64,000 nt of DNA from Bolinopsis microptera (taxonomy: Eukaryota > Ctenophora > Tentaculata > Lobata > Bolinopsidae), in the NCBI RefSeq assembly GCF_026151205.1, contig NC_087082.1, positions 8,502,901 to 8,566,900 on the forward strand, given 5' to 3'. Position numbers and translations under genes: made by a program. Under the pieces are notes generated by a model, which saw only the letters and a list, made by a program, of their open reading frames with translations, had not been told where the DNA came from and did not search any database. This document shows, piece by piece, positions 55,901 through 64,000 of the stretch (the stretch's first letter is position 1; every line of letters starts with the position of its first letter).

Positions 55901-58757
55901 CAATATGTGATATCGAAAGTGAAGTATAATCACTAATTAGTATACACTGAAAATGTAACTATACCCCCACCCACAAATACAGACCACAGGTAAATTACAC
56001 TTAAAACCATTTCCAGATCAAAAGCCCACGTTACACAGCTCTGCCACTGATTTATGCAAATTACCGTAGCCACCAGAATGCTGGAATGTACCAGTACCTC
56101 CTCTAGCTCTGCCGCTGCCGCCGTTGCTGAGCCGGAGCTGGCGGTTAAGTCGCTGCACCTCTGTTTGTAGCTCCTTGACGCGGAGCACTAGGTCGGTGTT
56201 GTTTGTTCGCAGGGAGTTGTCCTCCATTAGCGTGGTGGAGTGACAGGGTGACGCTGGGGGCGTGCTGTCTTGACCCATCTTAGCTATCAGCACACTGGGA
56301 GTAATGTGGCATTATTTTACGGTGTTTTAAGGAAATATTATTATTATCGAACTTTACACAAATTTGAAGTAGCTAGAAATATAAACATCTGCATCCTAAA
56401 GCTCTAAAGATCTGATAAGTCTACAACGGAGGTCGGAGACCGGTAAAACATCTTAAATGCCAATAACTTAAATACTAAAACTTCTTTATCATATTTATTT
56501 AAATACTACTACAACTGCTAGTCAGAAAATGTGTGACATTTATGTAAATTAGATAGGATTGTGAACTTAGTGTCTTGAAAATCGTGGATTAACGATTCAT
56601 TGTACAGTCCTAATACTTCATTTAACGAAAGAGTAATGGAAAAAACGGAAGATTAAGCTAAGGGTGAACTTACCTCTTCTCGTTTTCTAGCTGCTCCATT
56701 CTCTTCCAGAGTCTATTTACAAACTGTTCTTGTTCAGCTTCCAGATGGTTCTCTAGATCAATCTTCTCCTTTCTTAGCTGAGCAGGAAGTAATTATGTCA
56801 TTAAAGCAATTATCAGCGGTAATTGGTAAAAGAGGGCCAATGCATTCTCAGGATAGAAAATTTGTTGTATAATTTGAAATTTCATGATTTCTTACTGATC
56901 TGATTTTAAAAGTTAAATTCTTGAATAACGGCCACAACAAATTTAGAGTTTTTATGTTGATAATTCCTTCGCTATGTTAATAATTAAAGGTATTAACGTA
57001 ATATAAGGTGTTAAAGTAAAAAGACGATTGACCGAAATAAAGCAAAAAAAACTTTTCTTCAAATTAATACAAAAGAGTCCACCATCAAACAGACAATTCT
57101 ACAGCTCAAAGTAAAATTTAGTAGATAACGTATAATATGACCACTGTAGAAGGACTCTGAAAAAGTGCAGCATTTCACTGGTAACTTAATCCTGGATTAC
57201 AAGAGGTTATCATTCGAGTTCACTAGTACCTGCATAGTACGTGTGTTCATGCAACATGATATCAGGCTGGAGCCGGTGGTGAAGGGGGCTAGTAGGGGAG
57301 AGCTGAGGTGGTGGCATGGGGGCAGAGGGAGGAGAGGGCAGCAGATGGGAAGGGGCGTGTGGAGGGGAGGGCTGATGGCAAATGAGGGAGAGAATGCAGG
57401 GGAGGGGCGGGAAGAGGGGGCTTGAGAGGGGATGATTACCCTTACCTTTATATTACCTTGTATATGATCTAACCATTACCAGTATCGTACAGCTTTTCTA
57501 TTAAGCAGCCTATAATAACCTAGCACAACATTACACATTATATAAAGAGATGGTGGACACAGTGTGATGCTCGGTAACGAGCAGCTCAATTATACTGAGT
57601 TTGGTTATCAGAGTCCTGGTGCTACGATACATTGTAGGTGCGCTGTGGTGCTTCCATTTTATAGGTTATCACAGTCCTGGTGCCACGATACATTGTAGGT
57701 GCGCTGTGATGCTTCCATCTTATAGGCTATCAGAGTCCTGGTGCTACGATACATTGTAGGTGCGCTGTGGTGCTTCCATCTTATATGCTATCTTCTCACA
57801 TTTTGAACTTTTGGCATTATGTAACACGGCGAATATTTCAACGTTTCAGACTCGTTCCTTCTTATCGTTATGATAGGAATGATCTAGAGTGAACTGATAA
57901 GATGGAATGCAAGAACCCAGTAAATGAAACATTAAGTGTCATTACATGATAAACGATGAGCTGTTAATCAGCTGATTTAGTGCGGGAACGCATTTTGGAG
58001 ATTATAAAAACTCTAGACTTTTCGAGATCCTAACTAAATCTGCATTATAGCTAAAGACATTAGTTATAACAATTTAGCGATACCCAGGGTTTCCCTCTTA
58101 ACCCTCCCTATACACACCTCGAGAAGTGCTTCCTGTTTTCTGACAACTTCACTCTCCAGTTTCAGTATTTTCCTCTGAAGATGTTGAACTTGCGACAACT
58201 GCTCCGATTCTAATGTCTCTTCAAGCTCACGTTTCTCTTTTCGTAACTGAAGATACAAAGATATCATTAGGTAATAGTTTTCTAAGCTTAGAAAGAAGAC
58301 CTCACGTAACAAATGAAGTAGCAGCTCAGTAGTGCTAATGAAATGATTTCACAGAGGACTTTATTTAGCAGCTGGCATGTGTGTCGTGCTAACCGCTAAC
58401 GTTGCACTGCGAGTGTACTTGCACGTGTATGTGCAAAATCAGCGTGCAAAATTAGCGTGCAAAATTAGCGTGCATGTGTGTTTGTGTGTTACTGCACGTG
58501 TACTTGTGTGCACGTGCGGAAATGCGTGTGTATGTGTGTGCGTGTGTGTACCTACATGTGTCTGTGCGCACCTGCACGTGTGTGTATGTGTGTGTGTACT
58601 GTGTATATGTGTGTACCTGCATGAGTTTCCTAGAGAGGTCGTTAGTAAGACACTCTTCCTCTTGCTCGTAGTCTTTAGCTAGCTGTTCTTTATCTTTCTT
58701 TAGTTTGGAGATGGTCTTCATCAGCGTGTTGGAGATAAACTCTTCTTCTTGTTCCGC
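52996..58757 (-). CDS. CCDC6: CCDC6 homologue (coiled-coil protein), 5' exon missing
   Basis: Seven exons join in frame: 58757-58617, 58246-58118, 56777-56674, 56294-56065, 55592-55439, 53862-53745 and 53091-52996 (TGA). They give about 323 residues. Landmarks match vertebrate CCDC6 in order: [12 protein letters not shown], then [37 protein letters not shown] and NRLWKRM; PPASP with a later [29 protein letters not shown]; and [13 protein letters not shown]. Most of the length is heptad coiled coil. The C-terminus is shorter and lacks the long proline-rich tail of vertebrates. CCDC6 is known as a scaffold in DNA-damage signalling and as a fusion partner in human tumours. The start exon lies upstream, beyond the LINE or outside the window. 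Splice choices were checked by phase; the last exon has an alternative frame that I rejected. Confidence 0.9.
54892..55249. mobile_element. 358-bp MITE in a CCDC6-like intron
   Basis: Terminal inverted repeats AGGCATCATGTAG are flanked by a perfect 6-bp duplication TTATTA (54886-54891 and 55250-55255). Inside are two direct ~85-bp copies of an AACCCCGACAAACCCCGAC plus GTGTCGAGATATGTCGTATC block, separated by an A/AG-rich tract (55021-55080). Noncoding. Superfamily not recognised. Confidence 0.82.
55385..55426. repeat. (GTGAAA)n hexamer tract
   Basis: About seven copies of GTGAAA or GCGAAA lie 13 bp from the exon ending at 55439, on the donor side of that intron. Confidence 0.9.
57165..57425. 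other. G-rich intron stretch
   Basis: From about 57265 to 57430 the plus strand is strongly G-rich (GGGGGC, GGGGAG, GGGAGGG words). An open frame here is Gly/Arg-rich and has no domain. Probably an intron composition feature. Confidence 0.5.
57600..57792. repeat. ~61-bp repeat, three copies
   Basis: Three near-identical units containing GTTATCAGAGTCCTGGTGCT, ACGATACATTGTAGGTGCGC and TGTGGTGCTTCCATCTTATA follow directly in a CCDC6-like intron. Confidence 0.95.
58377..58616. repeat. GT/ACGTG-rich low-complexity tract
   Basis: Imperfect TGTGTGTGCGTG and TGCACGTG repeats, beginning with three copies of AAAATTAGCGTGC at about 58435-58475, run up to the donor at 58616. Cys/Val-rich reading frames in it are artefacts. 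Confidence 0.9.
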
Positions 58758-60570
58758 CTGGAAATAATATTGTGAAAACTTGTTGTGATTGGCTGTTTTT
58801 TTGTCGATTAGTTTATTTCTTATAATTCAGAAATAAACTGTATTCAAATTATTATAACCTGTCATGAGACACACTTGTTGACTTATCCATAAACTTAAAT
58901 TTTTATTAAACAAGAGCTGTTTTCTTAAAAATAACAAAATTATTTTTCATTGAATTTTTGACGTTTTGACAGTATGTACAAAGCAATAGATAAGGTTTTA
59001 GTCCACAAAATGATAAACTGACGTAGGAAAAACTAGGACAAACTAGAACCTGTGAACAAACTCATGACTTCATGAGGGTGTCCCGGACCCCAACCACCCA
59101 CCGGTGCCCAAATAGGCCAAATCACCTTAACATACCCAACACCCAGATTTCAGGTGTTCTACCTGTAGCTAGTGGTCCCCTGAAGGGGGACCACTATACA
59201 TATATCTCAGAGAATGTATAGTTTAGGCTTACCATTCATATAAAGTTGGTTTCATTCAAAAATATTGATATTTGACCATTTAATGTATGTATTAATGGGC
59301 CAAATTCTATCAAATTTGGTGCGTATGCCCAAATACTTTCAACACTACTATATAACAAATAATTTGAGGATGTCGAAAAAGAATGTCAGTCAAGCAAGTT
59401 CGCAAGTAATGCAGCACTAATTGGAAAAGGTGTGTGGGGGTGATGCGGGGTGGCCGGGTCGTGTACTCAGAAGACTAGCCATGGACTCCTGAAGCAAGTT
59501 GAGTAATTATCATTTTTCTACAATCAGCATCAGCACCGCCATAAACATCATCATTCAAATCCACGTCCACGTGACCCTACCCTGACCCTACTTTTAACCC
59601 TGCGAACTTGCTTGGCTACAGTCTGGATATCCTTAAATATTTGTATATATATGATACTGCTGTATGTAGTGTTGAAATGTATGGTGACTACGGTCTGCAC
59701 TTGAAATAGAAGAGCCTCAATAAAATAGCAGTTATTATAAGTAATGGTTTTGTGAACCACTGCAAATAGCAAATTTACTAAAACGTATTGATATGTAATT
59801 ACTTTATTGCTCATTTAATGTATGACAAATTCAAATTTAAATTATACTTTAAATTTATACTGATATCTTTGATTGTCATAACTCTAAAAGTATTAACAGA
59901 TGAATATTAATTTTTTCTAAATGTTTAAAATTGCACTTGAGGTTTAGCTGTGCTTTTATCATTATGCTGTCCTATTCGTGTTAGAGTGAGAAGATTATTT
60001 AACCCAAGACAGTTATTCAATGGAAATCTAAAAAGTAAAGATATCCACCTGCAGTCTTGCAAAATCCCTCTCCCCATTTTTTCCCCTGTTATCTGCCTCC
60101 CCACACATTTTTTATTAAAAAATTTATATATAATACCCTCAGACTATTTACCCTTTATATGTGTACATTCATTCAGATTTGAGATTCTAACTAATATTTG
60201 TGTGGGATTGTTTATTGATAAAGTTGAAAATTTACATTGAATTTGAATTGATAGCCCTTCCTTACCCCAACCCCTCCGATCCTTACCCCAGCCCCTTCCC
60301 CCTCATTGCACATTCACTCCATTTTACATCTCATCCAAAACAATTGACGTTTCGATATACTTTATTCATTTTCAATCAACAATCGTACTTAATAACTCAT
60401 TAACTAGCCTTAAATATACTGGTGATTCCTGCTAAGCTTAACGTGATCACTGATAAATTTATGTTACTCATCTCACTGCCGCCTAGCTTGTTTCAGGTTT
60501 ACTGGTCTGGTTCGATGGGTCTGACCCTGGCCCCCTCCGCTCACCCCTGTACTCCGCATCCATTATCATC
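58758..60570. other. Presumed CCDC6-like intron and LINE 5' region
   Basis: No exon of the CCDC6-like N-terminus was found on the minus strand. A short inverted motif, CTAGTGGTCCCC...GGGGACCACTA, occurs at 59167-59196. The left boundary of the LINE is not visible; the C-rich stretch at about 60255-60300 may belong to its 5' UTR. Confidence 0.4.
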
Positions 60571-62739
60571 ATGAAAAAGACCGACAAGAAACTCGACAGG
60601 AGATCGGACCTCTTTAATTCCACGTCTCGAGGGTGCAAGTCAGCTGGATCCACCCCTATTTCGAGCCCAGCTTTAAGCCGAAAAGTCACTAGCAGAATAC
60701 ATAATAGGAACACAGAGCCAGATGCAGATCTAACATCTGATGGAGACTTTGTAGATGTAGAGAGCAACGAACCAGCATCGATCCCAGGAACGCTACTCTC
60801 TAAGTGTCCCTGCTTTGTAGAGTCAAAGAACCCTGCAATCTTATGTGTTACTTGTAAGCAGACCTTCCATTCTAACTGTGTTAACCTTGCTGGCCTCACA
60901 GCAACTTCTCTAAAGAAGCTCAGCACTTCCTGGAAGTGCCCGGACTGCTTTATCTTTCCTTACACAAGAAGATTGAAGGAGGAGGAAAAATCCAAAGCGT
61001 TAACAGAATTCTTTAGCAATATTTCTAAGATATCAAAGTGTAATGAGGAACTCAAAGAAAGTACAACAACCATAGAGTTCTTCAACGAGCATATCAAACA
61101 CCTCATACTCAAGGATCAGGACAGTTTCAAAGAACACTCCAAAAGAACAGAACGATTAGTGACTGGAATTGAAGATATCACTGAAGACATAGCTTCTATC
61201 AAGGGTGTACTTACGAAAGTAAAGGAGAGTGGCTCAGCTCTTGAGACAACCAGCAACTCTCTCAAACAGGAGATTGATGGCCTGAAGGACTCTCTCAAAA
61301 ATATACCTATGACAGAGCAACCTCCGACTAACAGCAGTACTTTCGATCATGTTGACAACCTGATGACCCAGATCAAAGTGCAATTGGAAAAGATCAATGA
61401 TCATGTATGTCCCTCAACGTCCACACAGAACTTTGATGAAGGTGAACTACCTTACAATGAATCTATCCTTATGACCCCTAACACTACTTCTCCTCACTTT
61501 GCTGCATCTCAAATTCCTGAAGGCCCTGCATGTGACCCTTATCTAACTTATCAGGAAGATATAGTGCCTGTTGAGCTTCACAGCAAACTTATAAAGCTGC
61601 TGGAGGACAATAGTGCGGATTTTTCTTCGGTTGGTGGCAGCAGGGATGTTGTCTACTTTGGTGAACATGGATACTGGTACACAGGAGCCTATCATCAGGC
61701 AAAGGAAACTCCACCGGAGATACAAGATCTTTTGGACTGTGTGCGTCCCTCTCTCCCCAATAGGAAGAGCTGGCTGAACTCTTGCCTTGTTACAAGATAT
61801 ACAGGCAATAGTAGCCATATCCCCCAACACTGCGACAATGAGGTTCTTATTGACCCAGAATCGATAATAGTCACTGTGTCCCTTGGTGAAGAACGCACAA
61901 TAAAGTTCACACATAAGTCGACTGAAAAGTCCTTAAAGCTCAAAGATGGAAGTGTATACGTGATGTCCAGAATGTCCCAGGAAATCTGGAATCATGGTAT
62001 TGAACCCCTCGCTAATGAAGAAGATGGCGAGGAATCTGAAGAGAAAACTTCTGTGAGGTACAGCTTTACCTTTAGGCATATTGCGCCTTTCTACAAAAAT
62101 AGCACAGTGTTAATTGGAGACTCAAACACTAAGTACATTAAATTTGGTAAAGATGTTGGAACTCTAGGAAAATGGGTTCCCGGTAAGCGAATGTGGGCTG
62201 CTAAAATCGACGATATTCCTGCTCCCAAAGACATAGGCCCCTTTCGGAACATTGTTATACATACGGGAATCAATGATATTCGAGATGATTCCAACAGACC
62301 ATCCACTAGAACACTTATTGCTAAGCTTAAGAAGAAATGTTGTGAAATTCAGCAATTTTATCCTAATAGTAAAGTTCATATTAGTTTACTCTTGCCCACC
62401 AAATCACAGTTTGTTAACTCACGTATAGGGGAGTTAAACAGTTTAATTGTCGACATGGTTTATAATAGGAAAAACATGTTTATTATAGATAACTCTGTAC
62501 TAGGTTCTGTTAACGGATGTATGCCCTCTAAGTATGGTAGATTCTCACGTGATGGCACACCATTGGTCAATGATGTTGTTCATCTCGGGAGAGAAGGCCT
62601 GAAAATATTTTGTATGAACATAAAACGGTGTATTGTACAACGTGGTGGAAGTCAGTCCACGGAAAGATTTAAAGGTGGAAATGGTGACTATAGGAGTGCC
62701 CTAAGTAGGGGTAGTAGGGGTGATATCTTACCGATATGA
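60571..62739 (+). CDS. LINE ORF1: PHD, coiled coil, AlkB-like dioxygenase, SGNH esterase
   Basis: 722 residues. A Ser/Arg-rich start is followed by a PHD-type finger at about 79-126 (C-P-C, C-V-T-C, H-S-N-C, W-K-C-P-D-C). Residues about 135-300 are Lys/Glu-rich coiled coil, suiting ORF1 trimerisation. Residues about 332-507 look like an AlkB-type 2OG-Fe(II) dioxygenase: iron ligands H420, D422 (HCDNE) and H475 (NHGIEP), and the 2-oxoglutarate/substrate motif R-x-S-x-T-x-R at 496-502. Residues about 514-690 are an SGNH hydrolase with S518 in GDSN, GIND near 567 and D668-x-x-H671. Esterase and PHD domains are known in CR1-type ORF1 proteins. An AlkB domain is unexpected; AlkB enzymes remove alkyl lesions from RNA or DNA, so repair or demodification of element RNA is a possible role. 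All key residues are present. Confidence 0.9.
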   Translation: MKKTDKKLDRRSDLFNSTSRGCKSAGSTPISSPALSRKVTSRIHNRNTEPDADLTSDGDFVDVESNEPASIPGTLLSKCPCFVESKNPAILCVTCKQTFHSNCVNLAGLTATSLKKLSTSWKCPDCFIFPYTRRLKEEEKSKALTEFFSNISKISKCNEELKESTTTIEFFNEHIKHLILKDQDSFKEHSKRTERLVTGIEDITEDIASIKGVLTKVKESGSALETTSNSLKQEIDGLKDSLKNIPMTEQPPTNSSTFDHVDNLMTQIKVQLEKINDHVCPSTSTQNFDEGELPYNESILMTPNTTSPHFAASQIPEGPACDPYLTYQEDIVPVELHSKLIKLLEDNSADFSSVGGSRDVVYFGEHGYWYTGAYHQAKETPPEIQDLLDCVRPSLPNRKSWLNSCLVTRYTGNSSHIPQHCDNEVLIDPESIIVTVSLGEERTIKFTHKSTEKSLKLKDGSVYVMSRMSQEIWNHGIEPLANEEDGEESEEKTSVRYSFTFRHIAPFYKNSTVLIGDSNTKYIKFGKDVGTLGKWVPGKRMWAAKIDDIPAPKDIGPFRNIVIHTGINDIRDDSNRPSTRTLIAKLKKKCCEIQQFYPNSKVHISLLLPTKSQFVNSRIGELNSLIVDMVYNRKNMFIIDNSVLGSVNGCMPSKYGRFSRDGTPLVNDVVHLGREGLKIFCMNIKRCIVQRGGSQSTERFKGGNGDYRSALSRGSRGDILPI

Positions 62740-64000
62740 CCTCAATAAACTTCAATATTACAAGAGAGAGATGTCCAGGTTGTGATAGCAATGTACTAAG
62801 CCATCATAAAATCATAATATGTGAGAGTTGCGATACAATATATCATGCCAAATGTTCTGAACAGAGTTTTAAATTTGATCATGTTAAACAAATGTGGCAC
62901 TGCAGTCAGTGTTACGCCTTCAAATCCCAAAGGTACAATCCTTTTAACTCAATTATTTATGACAAATATGATCCCAACACTGTAGAAAGAGACGAGGATA
63001 TGGAGACTATTTCAAACATTCTAAAAGACTGTAGGTATTATAACATGACAAATTTCAACCGGCTGTCAAAAAACATACTTAACCATAACAAGCCGTTTAT
63101 ATCTATTGTGTTTAACAACATTGATGGGAACGCATCTAACTTTGACAGCTTTATTACTGATATGAGTCAATATGATGAGAAATTTGCAGTTATTGCGCTA
63201 GCTGAAACAAACATTAATGAGGAAAATAAAGATCTATACAAAATTGATGGTTACAGCAGTGAGTACAACTCTAAAACTGATGGGAAAAAGAAAGGTAGTG
63301 GCCTTGGTATATATATTGACAATCAGTACCAATACAGCCGAATCGAAAAGTTATGTAAATGCTCTGACAATCTTGAAACACTTTTCGTTGAGATCACTAA
63401 CACAGAGGTTCCACAGATTGCTGGTGTTGTTTACAGGCCCCCTAGTGGTGATATTCAAGATGCACTTGCTGAGCTTGATGTGTTGATGAAATTTCTACCG
63501 TCTAATAACGTAGCCTTGACAGGTGACTTCAATGTTGATCTTTTGGCCCAGGGACGAAACATAGCTGAATTTGAACAAACTATCTACAGTAACAATTTAA
63601 TCCCTTTGATATCGATTGCCACCCATGCCAAGCCGGGTTGCAATGAAAGCTTAATTGATAATATTTTAGTGAACTCTACTGAGCGTGTGTTAGGATCTGG
63701 AATTCTTGAATCCAAGATTTCCCATCATAACCCCATCTTCTGTTTCATATCGTGTAATATTAAAGAGAGTTCAAATACTGCCAAACTTAAACCTAAGTAT
63801 GATTACTGTGAGTCTAATATAGAAAGTTTCCTTAATGATATTGGAAAGGATATCTACCAATCGAACTTTTCGTATGATGAGGAAGGTTTTGAAAAATTTG
63901 TCAAAACTGTCCACGAAAAAATCGAACTGAATTTCAAAGTGGACTGTACTGCTGGTTTTCAATCAAAACGCAATAGATTGATGAATCCATGGATCACTTC
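62736..64000 (+). CDS. LINE ORF2, N-terminal part: zinc finger plus APE endonuclease
   Basis: The ATG at 62736 overlaps the ORF1 stop as ATGA, suggesting reinitiation by the same ribosomes. The frame stays open for 421 codons to the window end. Residues about 10-60 form a PHD-like finger (CPGC, CESC, H-A-K-C, W-H-C-S-Q-C). An APE-type endonuclease follows, with an F-N-N-I-D-G strand, the catalytic E in LAETNI, VVYRPPSG, LTGDFNVDLL, SLIDNILVN and SHHNPIF. In the last motif the usual Ser-Asp-His is Ser-His-His, so an Asp that helps catalysis appears replaced. The reverse transcriptase should lie beyond the window. Confidence 0.9.
   Translation, partial: MTSINFNITRERCPGCDSNVLSHHKIIICESCDTIYHAKCSEQSFKFDHVKQMWHCSQCYAFKSQRYNPFNSIIYDKYDPNTVERDEDMETISNILKDCRYYNMTNFNRLSKNILNHNKPFISIVFNNIDGNASNFDSFITDMSQYDEKFAVIALAETNINEENKDLYKIDGYSSEYNSKTDGKKKGSGLGIYIDNQYQYSRIEKLCKCSDNLETLFVEITNTEVPQIAGVVYRPPSGDIQDALAELDVLMKFLPSNNVALTGDFNVDLLAQGRNIAEFEQTIYSNNLIPLISIATHAKPGCNESLIDNILVNSTERVLGSGILESKISHHNPIFCFISCNIKESSNTAKLKPKYDYCESNIESFLNDIGKDIYQSNFSYDEEGFEKFVKTVHEKIELNFKVDCTAGFQSKRNRLMNPWIT

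Larger units (their letters stand above)
60571..64000 (+). mobile_element. LINE (non-LTR retrotransposon), CR1/L2-like, runs off the right edge
   Basis: Two open frames in the order and overlap of a non-LTR element: ORF1 (60571-62739) and ORF2 (from 62736). Both are unbroken within the window, so the copy is young and possibly active. The APE-type endonuclease and the PHD and esterase content of ORF1 suggest the CR1/L2 group. The reverse transcriptase and 3' end lie beyond 64000, and the 5' end and target duplication are not determined. Confidence 0.85.

Noticed and set aside
58377-58682. Cys/Val-rich frames
   Set aside because: Products of the GT-rich tract beside a real minus-strand exon.
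61543-61943. Minus-strand frames within LINE ORF1
   Set aside because: Antisense shadows of a long, domain-bearing plus-strand frame.

Overview
The window is metazoan nuclear DNA: AT-rich, with intron-split genes (GT-AG introns) on both strands, AATAAA poly(A) signals, class A GPCRs, and conserved animal genes (a CCDC6 homologue and a p47phox/Tks-type PX-SH3 adaptor). It is heavily loaded with transposons and tandem repeats. The style (orphan-like GPCRs, Polinton, intron-rich MULE-type transposase gene, PHD-bearing LINE) suggests an early-branching invertebrate, most likely a cnidarian. That assignment is inference; no species marker was identified.

Layout. 1-12.8 kb: a GPCR terminal exon (minus, about 2.4-3.4 kb), a G-rich minisatellite, a decayed LINE reverse-transcriptase tail, and a complete single-exon GPCR (plus, 11042-12304). 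12.8-14.6 kb: six minus-strand exons encoding a whole PX domain and the first half of an SH3 domain. 15.84-22.54 kb: a nearly perfect satellite of about 73.6 copies of a 91-bp unit. 22.66-49.15 kb: the exons of one long plus-strand gene for a MULE-type DDE transposase with a C-terminal SWIM zinc finger. Its introns have been invaded by (a) a 14.7-kb Polinton/Maverick-like element with about 4.3-kb terminal inverted repeats and a 6-bp target duplication, (b) an 836-bp inverted-repeat element filled with telomere-like CCCTAA repeats and flanked by an 8-bp duplication, (c) a broken MULE fragment and (d) a 1.6-kb minisatellite. 49.2-52.9 kb: intergenic, with minisatellites and a MITE. 52.99-58.76 kb: seven minus-strand exons of a CCDC6 homologue with a 358-bp MITE in one intron. 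60.57-64.0 kb: a LINE on the plus strand, running off the right edge and probably lying in the CCDC6 5' intron.

The two most notable systems are mobile. The LINE has an ORF1 combining a PHD finger, coiled coil, complete-looking AlkB-type 2OG-Fe(II) oxygenase and SGNH esterase, followed by an ORF2 that overlaps it by ATGA and starts with a second zinc finger and an APE-type endonuclease. The Polinton-like element keeps exact ends and an adenain-type protease with an N-terminal zinc finger. It lacks any visible polymerase, integrase, ATPase or capsid gene, and instead carries two small genes that appear to be spliced, within unusually long and asymmetrically duplicated inverted arms.
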